Shown here one piece after another: positions 19,521 to 28,855 of a stretch of DNA of 52,363 bases (positions are counted from its first letter, which is position 1; each line of letters begins with the position of its first letter). A model generated the notes under the pieces. The model was not told the origin of the DNA. It did no database searches and worked only from the letters and a program-made list of their open reading frames with translations. Source of the DNA: Bacillus sp. FJAT-27225 (lineage in GTDB: Bacteria; Bacillota; Bacilli; Bacillales; Cytobacillaceae). The stretch is from NCBI RefSeq assembly GCF_001685025.1, contig NZ_MAYU01000027.1:1-52363 (forward strand), written 5' to 3'. Both the position numbers and the translations under genes were made by a program.

Positions 19521-19811
19521 ATGGAAGTGACAGACGTTAGATTGCGCCGCGTAAATACAGAAGGACGGATGAGAGCGATTGCATCTATTACGCTCGATAA
19601 TGAATTTGTCGTCCACGATATCCGCGTGATCGATGGCAACAATGGCTTGTTTGTGGCAATGCCGAGCAAGCGGACTCCGGATGGGGAGTTTCGCGATATT
19701 GCCCATCCGATCAATTCCGGTACCCGCGGAAAAATTCAGGAAGCGGTCCTCGCTGAGTATCACCGCCTCGGGGAATTAGAAGTTGAATTTGAAGAAGCAG
19801 GAGCTTCGTAA
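19521..19811 (+). CDS. spoVG: SpoVG, RNA-binding regulatory protein
   Basis: This 96-residue SpoVG affects septation, spore cortex formation and, in pathogens, virulence and capsule; it binds RNA and DNA. The opening [20 protein letters not shown] and the blocks [23 protein letters not shown] and [13 protein letters not shown] are almost invariant in the family. Transcription from a perfect SigH site upstream is expected in the transition state, and in B. subtilis AbrB represses it. It ends at a bulged terminator. Confidence 0.97.
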   Translation: MEVTDVRLRRVNTEGRMRAIASITLDNEFVVHDIRVIDGNNGLFVAMPSKRTPDGEFRDIAHPINSGTRGKIQEAVLAEYHRLGELEVEFEEAGAS

Positions 19812-19824
19812 GCATAATGCAACT

Positions 19825-19860
19825 AGAGCCTACTCTTATAGTCAGGCTCTTTTTTTATTT
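19825..19860 (+). terminator. spoVG terminator
   Basis: AGAGCCT pairs with AGGCTCT, with an extra inner CT/AG, followed by TTTTTTT. Confidence 0.85.
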
Positions 19861-19932
19861 ATTCCCGGCAACTTCCCCGGCATGGTTCCGCTATACTTCC
19901 CCGTGTAAAAAATATACATTCCTTCGGTAACC

Positions 19933-19961
19933 TTGAAATAACAGCCTATTTACGTTAATAT
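19933..19961 (+). promoter_or_regulatory. SigA promoter of glmU
   Basis: TTGAAA (19933-19938), 17 nt, TAATAT (19956-19961). The start would be near 19968, giving an 87-nt leader. Confidence 0.7.
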
Positions 19962-19979
19962 TTTAAATTGGATAAACAG

Positions 19980-20024
19980 AAAATGGCACGCTTCCGGAAT
20001 TGTACTTATCAAATGCCATTTTTG
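19980..20024 (+). promoter_or_regulatory. Hairpin in the glmU leader
   Basis: AAAATGGCA (19980-19988) and TGCCATTTT (20014-20022) form a perfect 9-bp stem with a 25-nt loop, followed by TTGCTG, 18 nt upstream of the ribosome binding site TTGGAGG (20041-20047). It may be a weak attenuator or a stability element. No known riboswitch is recognised. Confidence 0.4.
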
Positions 20025-20054
20025 CTGTATTTAATTGATATTGGAGGCATGTTC

Positions 20055-21428
20055 ATGTCGAACCGTTTTGCTGTTATCCTAGCCGCCGGCCAAGGGACAC
20101 GCATGAAATCCAAGCTTTACAAGGTTCTTCACCCTGTCTGTGGAAAACCAATGGTAGAGCATGTTGTTGATGAAATATCTAAGCTTTCGATAAATGAAAT
20201 AGTGACCGTCATTGGTCATGGAGCAGAAAAGGTAAAAGCCCAGCTCGGGGAAAAGAGCAGCTATGCTCTTCAGGAAAAACAGCTTGGTACGGCTCATGCC
20301 GTTATGCAGGCAGCCGGGCAGCTTGCTGATAGAGAAGGCGTTACACTCGTTGTTTGCGGGGATACCCCATTAATCACTTCCGGGACGATGGAAGCATTGT
20401 TCAATCACCATAGCGCCACAGGTGCAAAGGCGACTGTGCTTACTGCTCAGATGATGGACCCTGCAGGTTACGGACGGGTTGTCCGGGATCAATCAGGCCA
20501 TGTAGAGAAAATAGTTGAACATAAAGATGCCAGTGATGAAGAAAGGTCAATTACTGAAATTAATACTGGAACGTATTGTTTTGATAATCAAGCATTGTTT
20601 TCTGCCCTCAAAAATGTATCAAATGAAAATTCCCAAGGCGAATACTACCTTCCTGATGTCATTGAAATCTTGAAAAAACAAGGGGAAATTGTCACCGCAT
20701 ATATGACAGATGACCCTGCGGAATCACTTGGCGTAAATGATCGGATCGCGTTATCTGAGGCGGAGCGGATCATGAGAAGCCGCCTGAATGAAAAACATAT
20801 GCGAAATGGTGTGACAATTATCGACCCGGCTGCAACGTATATTGGGCCGGATGTACAAATAGGCCAGGACACAATTATCCTGCCGGGAACCATTCTTAGT
20901 GGAAAAACCACCATTGGCTCGGATTGTAAAATTGGCCCCAATACCGAAATTGAATCATGCGAAATAGGAAATGAAACAGTTATCAGGCAATCTGCAGCTT
21001 TTAATAGTTCGATTGGCTCTAAGGTGAACATTGGACCATTCGCTCATATACGCCCTGATTCCAAGCTTGGAAACGAAGTTAAAATAGGCAATTTTGTTGA
21101 AATTAAAAAGGCTGTTATGGGGGATTCCAGCAAAGCATCTCACTTAAGCTATATTGGTGATGCAGAAGTTGGCAGCGAGGTAAATATTGGCTGTGGTTCC
21201 ATTACAGTTAATTATGATGGCAAAAATAAGTTTTTGACCAGAATAGAAGATGGGGTTTTTATTGGCTGCAACTCTAACCTGGTTGCCCCAGTGACAATTG
21301 GAAAGGGCGCTTATGTTGCCGCTGGCTCCACCATCACCGAAAATGTTCCGCCTGAAGCCTTGTCGGTTGCCAGAGCACGCCAGGTTAATAAAGAGAACTA
21401 TGTGCAAAAACTCGATAGAAAGAAATAA
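20055..21428 (+). CDS. glmU: Bifunctional UDP-GlcNAc pyrophosphorylase / GlcN-1-P acetyltransferase
   Basis: GlmU (GcaD in Bacillus) makes UDP-GlcNAc for peptidoglycan and teichoic acids. The 457-residue protein has an N-terminal nucleotidyltransferase domain with [15 protein letters not shown] and VCGDTPLI, and a C-terminal left-handed beta helix (many I/V-G hexapeptide turns from about residue 255) with the acetyltransferase active-site region [20 protein letters not shown] and [15 protein letters not shown] 20055 has 7-nt spacing to TTGGAGG; ATG 20049 would be only 1 nt away. It is followed after 22 nt by prs. Confidence 0.97.
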   Translation: MSNRFAVILAAGQGTRMKSKLYKVLHPVCGKPMVEHVVDEISKLSINEIVTVIGHGAEKVKAQLGEKSSYALQEKQLGTAHAVMQAAGQLADREGVTLVVCGDTPLITSGTMEALFNHHSATGAKATVLTAQMMDPAGYGRVVRDQSGHVEKIVEHKDASDEERSITEINTGTYCFDNQALFSALKNVSNENSQGEYYLPDVIEILKKQGEIVTAYMTDDPAESLGVNDRIALSEAERIMRSRLNEKHMRNGVTIIDPAATYIGPDVQIGQDTIILPGTILSGKTTIGSDCKIGPNTEIESCEIGNETVIRQSAAFNSSIGSKVNIGPFAHIRPDSKLGNEVKIGNFVEIKKAVMGDSSKASHLSYIGDAEVGSEVNIGCGSITVNYDGKNKFLTRIEDGVFIGCNSNLVAPVTIGKGAYVAAGSTITENVPPEALSVARARQVNKENYVQKLDRKK

Positions 21429-21450
21429 TTGATTCCAATTGGAGGCCATC

Positions 21451-22407
21451 ATGTCAAACCAGTATTTAGATCCGAATTTAAAGGTATTTAGTTTAAACTC
21501 AAATTATCAGCTTGCCGATGAAATTGCAAAAGTAATCGGGGTTGAGCTTGGAAAATGTTCCGTTACGCGTTTCAGTGACGGAGAAATCCAAATCAACATT
21601 GAAGAAAGCATACGTGGCTGCGATGTGTATGTCATTCAATCCACCAGTGCGCCAGTCAATGAAAATATTATGGAATTGCTGATTATGATTGATGCCCTTA
21701 AGCGTGCCTCAGCAAAAACCATTAATATTGTCATGCCATATTACGGATATGCCCGCCAAGATAGGAAGGCGCGTGCACGTGAACCTATCACTGCAAAACT
21801 TGTGGCGAACCTTCTTGAGACAGCAGGGGCTACTCGCGTCATTACACTTGATTTGCATGCTCCGCAAATTCAGGGATTCTTCGATATTCCGATTGATCAC
21901 TTAATGGGTGTACCGATTCTTTCCGAACATTTTAAAAGCAGTGATATAAAAGGGGATATTGTCATCGTTTCCCCGGACCATGGCGGTGTAACCCGTGCCC
22001 GTAAAATGGCTGAACGATTGAAAGCTCCAATAGCCATAATCGATAAGCGCCGTCCGCGCCCGAATGTGGCAGAGGTTATGAATATTGTCGGTAATATCGA
22101 AGGGAAGATAGCCATCCTGATTGATGACATTATTGACACTGCCGGTACAATTACACTAGCTGCTAATGCGCTAGTCGAGAATGGCGCCGCTGAGGTGTAT
22201 GCTTGCTGTACTCACCCAGTTTTGTCTGGCCCGGCAATTGAGAGAATCCAGAATTCTAAGATCAAAGAACTTGTCGTGACAAACTCAATTGAATTGGGTG
22301 AGGAAAAGAAGATTGCAAAAATTCAAACCCTTTCGGTCGCACCTTTAATTGGCGAAGCGATTATCCGTGTTCACGAAGAACAGTCGGTCAGCACGTTGTT
22401 TGATTAA
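21451..22407 (+). CDS. prs: Ribose-phosphate pyrophosphokinase
   Basis: Prs makes PRPP from ribose 5-phosphate and ATP for nucleotide, His and Trp synthesis. It has 318 residues. Seen are the N-terminal [16 protein letters not shown], the flexible loop [17 protein letters not shown] with ATP-binding residues, [11 protein letters not shown] and the PRPP loop [18 protein letters not shown] precedes the ATG. It forms an operon with glmU, ending at the terminator after 22407. Confidence 0.98.
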   Translation: MSNQYLDPNLKVFSLNSNYQLADEIAKVIGVELGKCSVTRFSDGEIQINIEESIRGCDVYVIQSTSAPVNENIMELLIMIDALKRASAKTINIVMPYYGYARQDRKARAREPITAKLVANLLETAGATRVITLDLHAPQIQGFFDIPIDHLMGVPILSEHFKSSDIKGDIVIVSPDHGGVTRARKMAERLKAPIAIIDKRRPRPNVAEVMNIVGNIEGKIAILIDDIIDTAGTITLAANALVENGAAEVYACCTHPVLSGPAIERIQNSKIKELVVTNSIELGEEKKIAKIQTLSVAPLIGEAIIRVHEEQSVSTLFD

Positions 22408-22413
22408 AATACC

Positions 22414-22446
22414 AGGGCCGGTCCGTTTAGATTGGCCCTTTTCCTT
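22414..22446 (+). terminator. glmU-prs terminator
   Basis: AGGGCC pairs with GGCCCT around a 14-nt loop, followed by TTTTCCTT. Confidence 0.75.
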
Positions 22447-22500
22447 GTATCTATTTTTGTGATTTCGGGTGTGTTCTCTTTAAGCTGAAGAATGTTGTGA

Positions 22501-22526
22501 GTTTAGACCTTCCATTTTTGGGGCAA
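22501..22526 (+). promoter_or_regulatory. SigB-like promoter of ctc
   Basis: GTTTAG (22501-22506), 14 nt, GGGCAA (22521-22526) resembles the SigB consensus GTTTAA-N12/14-GGGWAW, with one mismatch in each box. It is at the same position and spacing as the SigB promoter of B. subtilis ctc. No better SigA promoter is seen nearby. Confidence 0.55.
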
Positions 22527-22574
22527 TTTTTAATAGAAGGACAAAACGATGAAAGAATAGGAAGGGGATACATG

Positions 22575-23225
22575 ATGAGCACAGTTCTATCAGCTAAAAA
22601 CCGCAGTGGAGAACAAGGGCTGCGTCCGAAGCAGCTGCGCAGGCAAGGGAATATACCCGCAGTCGTTTACGGTTCAAAAGTAGATAGCACACCTGTATAC
22701 ATTAGTTCAGCCGACTTTGCGAAAACTATAAAAGAGGTAGGCAGAAACGGCATTATATCTCTGGATATTGATGGAGCGAAACAGGATGTCATTATGACTG
22801 ATTATCAAAGGGATACAATTAACAATGAAATCCTCCATGCCGACTTTCTTGCGATTGATAAGTCTTCAAAAGTCAATGTCGATGTCAACGTTGTACTCGT
22901 GGGAGAAGCAGCAGGCGTGAAGGATGGCGGAGTCTTGCAGCAGCCGCTCTTTACCGTTTCGATTACGAGCACCCCTGAAAATATCCCTTCTGCCCTTGAG
23001 GTTGATGTAACAAACCTGCAGGTAAATGAGACACTGACTGTAGCGGACTTAAATACAGAAGGTAAATACGAAATTAATCATGAAGAGGATGAAGTTGTCG
23101 TCTCCATCCTTCCTCCGAAAGTTGAGGAAGAAATCGATACCGGTGAACAACAGGATGGCGGGGCACCTGATAACGAAGAGGGAAGAGAAACCGAACCTTC
23201 GGATGCCTCTGAAAAAGAAGAATAA
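22575..23225 (+). CDS. ctc: General stress ribosomal protein L25/Ctc (bL25, long form)
   Basis: This 216-residue bL25 family protein binds 5S rRNA on the 50S subunit. The N-terminal L25 domain (to about residue 95) shows [14 protein letters not shown] and LHADFLAID; the C-terminal TL5-like domain shows [20 protein letters not shown] and [12 protein letters not shown]. It ends in an unusual, very acidic tail of about 35 residues ([13 protein letters not shown] onward, ending in EKEE). Two adjacent ATGs (22572, 22575) fit; 22575 has better spacing to AAGGGG. In B. subtilis it is induced by SigB under stress. Confidence 0.94.
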   Translation: MSTVLSAKNRSGEQGLRPKQLRRQGNIPAVVYGSKVDSTPVYISSADFAKTIKEVGRNGIISLDIDGAKQDVIMTDYQRDTINNEILHADFLAIDKSSKVNVDVNVVLVGEAAGVKDGGVLQQPLFTVSITSTPENIPSALEVDVTNLQVNETLTVADLNTEGKYEINHEEDEVVVSILPPKVEEEIDTGEQQDGGAPDNEEGRETEPSDASEKEE

Positions 23226-23232
23226 AAGTGAG

Positions 23233-23264
23233 GACGTAGCCTTAATTACAAGGTTACGTCTTTT
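23233..23264 (+). terminator. ctc terminator
   Basis: GACGTAGCCTT pairs with AAGGTTACGTC (one G-T pair) around a short AT loop, followed by TTTTATGG. Confidence 0.8.
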
Positions 23265-23331
23265 ATGGTTTAAACTAAAATCATACCTTGCTTGTTTTCA
23301 CATAATGAGTATTGGAAAAAGGGGGATTCTG

Positions 23332-23895
23332 ATGAAATTAATCGTTGGACTGGGTAATCCAGGCAGACAGTATGCCGGAACTCGCCACAATGTGGGATTC
23401 GAAGTTATTGCTTTGCTGGCTGACCGTCTTGGTATTGCTATGGATCAAGCCAAACATAAAGGGGTGTTTGGATCTGGAGTACATAAAGGAGAAAAGGTCC
23501 TTCTTCTAATGCCACTTACATACATGAATCTGTCAGGAGAGGCAATCCGGGCTGCCATGGACTTTTATAAGCTGGATACAGAAGACCTATTGGTTATATA
23601 TGATGACCTTGATCTGCCTACCGGTAAAATCAGGCTTCGGCAAAAGGGGAGCCCAGGTGGCCATAATGGCATAAAGTCCACGATTGCGCACCTTGGGACA
23701 CAGGAGTTCAATCGAATCAGAATAGGAATTAGCCGGCCTCCTGTCGGGATGGCTGTTCCGGATTATGTATTAGGCCGTTTTAGTAAGGAAGAAGGTCCGC
23801 TTATAGAGGAAGCTATAAACAAAAGTGCCGCTGCTTGTGAGGCGTGGCTTGAAAATCCCTTTTTGCAGGTAATGAATGACTTCAATCAAGCATGA
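23332..23895 (+). CDS. spoVC: Peptidyl-tRNA hydrolase
   Basis: Pth (SpoVC) recycles peptidyl-tRNAs released from stalled ribosomes. The 187-residue protein has [18 protein letters not shown] with the catalytic His (residue 19) and Asn, [29 protein letters not shown] with the catalytic Asp, and [13 protein letters not shown] 23332 is preceded by GGGGGA. A conditional B. subtilis spoVC mutation blocks sporulation. It lies between ctc and fin, as in B. subtilis. Confidence 0.97.
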   Translation: MKLIVGLGNPGRQYAGTRHNVGFEVIALLADRLGIAMDQAKHKGVFGSGVHKGEKVLLLMPLTYMNLSGEAIRAAMDFYKLDTEDLLVIYDDLDLPTGKIRLRQKGSPGGHNGIKSTIAHLGTQEFNRIRIGISRPPVGMAVPDYVLGRFSKEEGPLIEEAINKSAAACEAWLENPFLQVMNDFNQA

Positions 23896-23934
23896 GCATG
23901 TTCGCAGTGTTATACTCATAAAATGGAAAGGCCT

Positions 23935-23964
23935 GAATAATTAGCCCTATGAAAGTCCATACTA
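23935..23964 (+). promoter_or_regulatory. SigG-type (possibly SigF/SigG) promoter of fin
   Basis: GAATA (23935-23939), 18 nt, CATACTA (23958-23964) match the SigG pattern at both boxes and in spacing. The start would be near 23972, before GGGGAGGA at 23983-23990. Confidence 0.75.
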
Positions 23965-23995
23965 CAAATAATTAGTTGGGCAGGGGAGGATAATG

Positions 23996-24226
23996 ATGGC
24001 TATCCATTATAAATGCAGGCATTGCGGCACAGAGCTGGGGTCTCTCGATATGGTGACGGCTGATACAATAAAGCTTGGACTCTTTGCTCTGAATCGCCAG
24101 GAACGAACCCAAATGGTTTCATATAATGAAGATGGTGATGTTGAAATAAAGTCAATTTGTGAGGATTGCCAGGAATCCTTCGAAAGAAATCCTGAACTTC
24201 ACCAATATGATTATTTAATTCACTGA
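23996..24226 (+). CDS. fin: Anti-SigF factor Fin (YabK)
   Basis: Fin is a forespore protein that inhibits SigF and so helps the switch to SigG. The 76-residue protein has the zinc-binding pairs CRHC (residues 7-10) and CEDC (about residues 55-58), with the signature HYKCRHCGTELGSL and ISYNENGD-like MVSYNEDGDVEIKSICEDCQE. Two ATGs (23993, 23996) are possible; the second gives MAIHYKCRHC as in homologs. A SigG-type promoter precedes it and a hairpin follows. Confidence 0.95.
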   Translation: MAIHYKCRHCGTELGSLDMVTADTIKLGLFALNRQERTQMVSYNEDGDVEIKSICEDCQESFERNPELHQYDYLIH

Positions 24227-24230
24227 AAAG

Positions 24231-24258
24231 GCTTTGGAGAAAGATCCAAAGCATTTTT
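24231..24258 (+). terminator. fin terminator
   Basis: GCTTTGGA and TCCAAAGC form a perfect 8-bp stem with a 6-nt loop, followed by ATTTTT. Confidence 0.9.
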
Positions 24259-24378
24259 CTGTTTTGATTTTCGTATCGTTTTTATTACCGTCTATTTCTA
24301 AAATAGCATTTTCATGAGATAACAAGAACCAGACGATTTGCATGACCGTTCGCAGGCGGACAGAAAGGAGGAGGCGAC

Positions 24379-27300
24379 ATGGAAGGCCTTACAACATTAT
24401 TCCTCAAGCAGGAGGACATACAATCGATTGTTAGCGGGTTTGAAGGCGGCTTGAGGGAACAGCTGGTAGCAGGATTGTCGGGTTCATCCCGAACAGTTAT
24501 GGCAGCGGCTATCCATAACCAGACAAAAAGGCCAGTTCTCCTTGTTACCTATAACTTGCTTCAGGCACAAAAATTATATGATGATTTAATTAATTTAATA
24601 GATGAGCGGGATGTTTATCTTTTTCCAGCAAACGAGTTAATAGCTGCAGAAATGAGTATTGCCAGCCCTGAACTTCGTGCTCAAAGAATAGAAGTGTTAA
24701 ATGATTGGAGCCAGGGGAGGAACGGAATCCTAATTGTTACAGTTGCCGGATTGCGGAAAATGCTTCCCCCTGCTAACGTGTGGCAAAAATATAAGAGACA
24801 GGTTCACTTAGGTGATGACCTTGATATAGATGAGCTGTTGCTGGATTTTGTCCGGATGGGGTATGTCCGGACTGAAATGGTGGCTACACCTGGTGAATTC
24901 AGTGTTCGAGGCGGTATAGTGGATATTTTTCCGCTGACAGAGGTTGACCCTCTTAGAATAGAGTTTTTTGATACTGAGGTAGACTCGATCCGGACGTTTT
25001 CATTGGAGGACCAAAGGTCAAAAAATAAATTAACAAATGCAGTTATAGGCCCTGCCAATGAAATCCCGCTTGAGCAAACAAATTATCTAAGGCTCTATGA
25101 AAAGCTTCAAGCCCAATTGGGATCAAGCCTCAAAAAGATTAAGAATGAGAAAGCAAAATTACAGCTTTCCCAAAATATATCCTTTGAACTTGAACAATTT
25201 AAAAATGGACAGCGAACAGACGATATTTTCAAGTATGTATCGCTTGCATATGAGGACCAAGCTAGTTTACTAGATTACTTCCCGGCAAACGGCCTGGTAA
25301 TGGTAGATGAAATCAGCAGGGTCCATGAAATGAACGAGGGCCTCGATAAAGAAGAAGCGGAATGGTATACATCGCTTTTAGGCGAAGGGAAAATTGTTCA
25401 TGACTTGACCCTCTCCCATAATGTTTCGGAGCTGTTTCAGAAATCCAAAATCCCTGTTTTATACCTGTCTCTTTTTCTTCGTCATGTAGCAAATACAAGC
25501 CCACAAAATATTATCAATATTTCGAGCAGGCAAATGCAGAATTTTCATGGTCAAATGCATTTGTTAAAAACGGAGCTGGAGCGTTGGAAAAAGGGGAACT
25601 ATTCGGTAGTCTTCCTTGGACCTGACAAAGAAAGGGTAGACAAGCTGCAACGAGTTTTAGATGACTATGGAATTGAAGCGGGCCTAGCTGAAAGATCAAG
25701 TATCCTGTTGCCGGGAACAGTTCAAATTGTTCCTGGAAGTCTGCAAAGCGGATTTGAACTTCCAATGCAGCGCCTAGCGGTTATTACTGAAGAAGAGTTA
25801 TTCAATAAGCGCCCTAAACGATCTCGACAGCGCCAAAAACTGTCCAATGCAGAACGACTGAAAAGTTATTCGGAGCTAAAAATTGGCGACTATGTGGTAC
25901 ATGTGAATCATGGGATTGGCAAATATCTTGGGATTGAGACTTTAGTCATTAACGGGGTACACAAGGATTATTTGCATATCCGTTATCAAGGTACAGATCA
26001 GCTCTATGTTCCAGTCGAGCAAATTGACTTGGTTCAAAAATATGTAGCCTCTGAAGGCAAAGATCCAAAAATTTATAAACTTGGCGGAAGTGATTGGAAA
26101 AGGGTTAAAAAGAAGGTTGAGGCTTCTGTCCAGGATATTGCAGATGATTTGATTAAGCTTTACGCAGAGCGTGAAGCAGCCGTAGGCAATGCATTTAGCC
26201 CGGATGGAGAAATGCAGAGGGAGTTTGAGGCGTCCTTCCCCTACCGGGAAACAGATGATCAACTTCGGTCAATTCATGAAATTAAACGTGACATGGAAAA
26301 ACCGCGTCCAATGGATAGGCTGCTTTGTGGTGATGTTGGGTATGGAAAAACGGAAGTTGCCATCCGTGCAGCCTTTAAGGCCATTGCAGATGGAAAACAA
26401 GTCGCATTTCTGGTACCAACAACAATATTGGCTCAGCAGCATTATGAGACAATTCGTGAACGGTTTCAGGAGTACCCAATAAATATTGGACTATTAAGCA
26501 GGTTCAGGTCGAAGAAACAACAAACAGAAACTTTAAAGGGTCTTAAGGCGGGTACAGTCGACATTGTCATCGGAACACACCGCCTGCTTTCAAAAGATGT
26601 TGTTTATCGGGATATCGGCTTATTAATTATTGACGAGGAACAACGGTTTGGAGTGACCCATAAGGAAAAAATCAAACAACTTAAAACAAATATAGATGTT
26701 TTGACCTTAACTGCAACGCCAATTCCGAGGACTCTTCATATGTCCATGCTCGGGGTCAGGGATCTGTCTGTCATTGAGACTCCTCCCGAAAACCGCTTTC
26801 CGATTCAGACATATGTCATGGAATACAATGGTGCACTTGTGAAAGAAGCAATAGAGAGAGAACTTGCCCGCGATGGCCAAGTCTATTTCCTCTATAATCG
26901 CGTAGAGGATATTGAGCGTAAGGCTGAGGAGATTTCGATGCTTGTCCCGGATGCCCGGGTCACGTATGCGCACGGGCAGATGACCGAAAATGAGCTGGAA
27001 TCTGTAATGATTAGTTTCCTTGCCGGGGAGTTTGATGTGCTGGTTAGCACTACAATCATTGAGACTGGCGTGGACATACCGAATGTAAATACATTAATAG
27101 TCCATGATGCAGACAGGATGGGCTTGTCGCAGCTTTATCAACTCCGTGGGCGCGTAGGGCGTTCTAACCGTATTGCCTATGCCTATTTTACTTACAGGAA
27201 GGATAAAGTACTGAATGAAATTGCCGAAAAGAGGCTCCATGCAATAAAGGAGTTCACCGAACTTGGATCAGGCTTTAAGATTGCCATGAGAGATCTATCA

Positions 27301-27912
27301 ATTAGAGGAGCCGGTAACTTGCTTGGGGCTCAGCAGCATGGCTTTATTGATTCGGTAGGATTTGATTTATATTCACAAATGCTGAAGGAAGCAATCGAAG
27401 AAAGAAGAGGGACCGGAAGAGAGCTAGAATCTCAATCAATTGAGATTGATGTTGAAATTGATGCCTATATCCCTGACTCCTATATACGTGATGGACACCA
27501 AAAGATTGAGATGTACAAACGGTTCCGGGGTATAACGGAGCTAGCTGAAATAGAGGAGCTTGAAACTGAAATGAAAGACCGTTTTGGAGATTACCCAGAC
27601 GAGGTAGCATTCTTGTTCCAGATTGCAGAAATTAAGATACATGGGAAAAGGGCAGGAATTGAATCCATTAAACAAGCTAAAGGTATGATTACACTCCTTT
27701 TAAATGAAAGGGCAGTTGCTGAAATACCTGGCGATAAGATTATCGGTGTTACAGAACCATATGGCCGCGCAGCCGGTTTTGAAATGGAAGGGAAGAAGTT
27801 TAAAATCAATCTTGCCAGTAAGGGTATGGAAACAGCAGTCTGGCTGCATGCCATCTACCAAATGGCAAGAGGCCTGGATGAGGCAAGGACAGAGGCAATA
27901 GAAACAAAATAA
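24379..27912 (+). CDS. mfd: Transcription-repair coupling factor Mfd
   Basis: Mfd removes RNA polymerase stalled at lesions and recruits UvrA. The 1177-residue length is the same as in B. subtilis. Domain order: UvrB-like N-terminal region (residues about 1-350), the CarD-like RNA polymerase interaction domain (LKIGDYVVHVNHGIGKYLGI at about 495-515), then a RecG-like SF2 motor with Walker A GDVGYGKTE at about 651-659, the DEEQRFG box at about 751, TATPIPRT and the motif VI region QLRGRVGRSNR. The C-terminal TRCF domain follows. GGAGGAGG lies 7 nt upstream of the ATG. Confidence 0.98.
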   Translation: MEGLTTLFLKQEDIQSIVSGFEGGLREQLVAGLSGSSRTVMAAAIHNQTKRPVLLVTYNLLQAQKLYDDLINLIDERDVYLFPANELIAAEMSIASPELRAQRIEVLNDWSQGRNGILIVTVAGLRKMLPPANVWQKYKRQVHLGDDLDIDELLLDFVRMGYVRTEMVATPGEFSVRGGIVDIFPLTEVDPLRIEFFDTEVDSIRTFSLEDQRSKNKLTNAVIGPANEIPLEQTNYLRLYEKLQAQLGSSLKKIKNEKAKLQLSQNISFELEQFKNGQRTDDIFKYVSLAYEDQASLLDYFPANGLVMVDEISRVHEMNEGLDKEEAEWYTSLLGEGKIVHDLTLSHNVSELFQKSKIPVLYLSLFLRHVANTSPQNIINISSRQMQNFHGQMHLLKTELERWKKGNYSVVFLGPDKERVDKLQRVLDDYGIEAGLAERSSILLPGTVQIVPGSLQSGFELPMQRLAVITEEELFNKRPKRSRQRQKLSNAERLKSYSELKIGDYVVHVNHGIGKYLGIETLVINGVHKDYLHIRYQGTDQLYVPVEQIDLVQKYVASEGKDPKIYKLGGSDWKRVKKKVEASVQDIADDLIKLYAEREAAVGNAFSPDGEMQREFEASFPYRETDDQLRSIHEIKRDMEKPRPMDRLLCGDVGYGKTEVAIRAAFKAIADGKQVAFLVPTTILAQQHYETIRERFQEYPINIGLLSRFRSKKQQTETLKGLKAGTVDIVIGTHRLLSKDVVYRDIGLLIIDEEQRFGVTHKEKIKQLKTNIDVLTLTATPIPRTLHMSMLGVRDLSVIETPPENRFPIQTYVMEYNGALVKEAIERELARDGQVYFLYNRVEDIERKAEEISMLVPDARVTYAHGQMTENELESVMISFLAGEFDVLVSTTIIETGVDIPNVNTLIVHDADRMGLSQLYQLRGRVGRSNRIAYAYFTYRKDKVLNEIAEKRLHAIKEFTELGSGFKIAMRDLSIRGAGNLLGAQQHGFIDSVGFDLYSQMLKEAIEERRGTGRELESQSIEIDVEIDAYIPDSYIRDGHQKIEMYKRFRGITELAEIEELETEMKDRFGDYPDEVAFLFQIAEIKIHGKRAGIESIKQAKGMITLLLNERAVAEIPGDKIIGVTEPYGRAAGFEMEGKKFKINLASKGMETAVWLHAIYQMARGLDEARTEAIETK

Positions 27913-28060
27913 CTTAAACTAATAAGTTCTTCTTATATATTAGAAAAGAAGTTTCAGCTAGGAAAAACATGGGTATTCAATCAATGTAAATAGCCATTAG
28001 GGCTGGAATGTTTATCCTTTTCTGGAATCTTTATTACCAAAGATAAAATAATTCCGCAAT

Positions 28061-28089
28061 GTATAGAACTTTCCATATGAAGGATACTA
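28061..28089 (+). promoter_or_regulatory. SigG-like promoter of spoVT
   Basis: GTATA (28061-28065), 17 nt, GATACTA (28083-28089): one mismatch from CATACTA. spoVT is SigG-dependent in B. subtilis. The remaining mfd-spoVT gap (27913-28060) shows no gene and no clear terminator. Confidence 0.5.
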
Positions 28090-28168
28090 AGTTCAAACTT
28101 GGCTAGGCTTTCAAAAAAACAGAAAGTTAGTCAATTTCAATCATCAGATGAAAGTGAGGCAACATTGG

Positions 28169-28705
28169 ATGAAAGCAACTGGTATAGTTCGTCGTATCGA
28201 TGATTTAGGTCGTGTTGTTATTCCGAAGGAAATTCGCAGAACCCTTCGTATCCGGGAAGGTGACCCGTTGGAAATTTTCGTTGACCGTGACGGGGAAGTC
28301 ATCCTGAAAAAATACTCGCCCATCAGCGAGTTGAGCGATTTTGCCAAAGAATATGCCGAAGCTCTGTATGACAGCCTTGGCAACCCGGTTCTCATCTGTG
28401 ACAGGGATGCTTACATTGCTGTTGCGGGCGGATCGAAAAAGGATTATCTCAACAAAAATATAAGTGACCTCGTTGAAAAAACAATGGAAGACCGTTCTTC
28501 TGTTCTTATCACCCAGCAAGGGACCATTTCACTTACAGATGGAAATGAAGAATCGATATCATCCTATACTATTGGGCCAATCATTGCTAACGGTGACCCT
28601 ATAGGAGCAGTCATTATTTTTTCGAAAGAAGGAACCTTGGGGGAAGTCGAGCAAAAAGCAGTTGAAACGGCAGCCGGCTTTCTTGCAAGGCAAATGGAAC
28701 AATAG
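28169..28705 (+). CDS. spoVT: Stage V sporulation regulator SpoVT
   Basis: SpoVT is a forespore transcription factor that tunes SigG-dependent genes. The 178-residue length is as in B. subtilis. The N-terminal AbrB-type DNA-binding domain (MKATGIVRRIDDLGRVVIPK, then RRTLRIREGDPLEIFVD) is followed by a GAF-like domain from about residue 55 to the end. ATG 28169 has GTGAGG upstream. It is paralogous to AbrB at 7904-8182 in this same window. Confidence 0.97.
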   Translation: MKATGIVRRIDDLGRVVIPKEIRRTLRIREGDPLEIFVDRDGEVILKKYSPISELSDFAKEYAEALYDSLGNPVLICDRDAYIAVAGGSKKDYLNKNISDLVEKTMEDRSSVLITQQGTISLTDGNEESISSYTIGPIIANGDPIGAVIIFSKEGTLGEVEQKAVETAAGFLARQMEQ

Positions 28706-28721
28706 AATCACATCGATTCAA

Positions 28722-28753
28722 AGGGCGGCCTGTTCCAAGGGCCGCCCTCTTCC
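28722..28753 (+). terminator. spoVT terminator
   Basis: AGGGCGGCC and GGCCGCCCT form a perfect 9-bp GC-rich stem with a 9-nt loop, followed by CTTCCT. The T tract is weak but the stem is strong. Confidence 0.75.
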
Positions 28754-28814
28754 TATTGCAAAAAGCGGACTCCAACTGTTCATGAAGGGCATTCACCTTA
28801 TACAATTTTCACTG

Positions 28815-28823
28815 TGCTATAAT
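28815..28823 (+). promoter_or_regulatory. Extended -10 promoter of yabM
   Basis: TG-C-TATAAT (28815-28823), 33 nt before the start codon. The -35 position is poor. Confidence 0.6.
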
Positions 28824-28855
28824 AGTGGACGAATTCATTTATGAAGGAGATTGTA

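Noticed and set aside
28181-28300. AbrB-like domain of SpoVT as a recent duplication of abrB
   Set aside because: The two are ancient paralogs found across Bacillaceae; protein similarity is limited to the DNA-binding domain.
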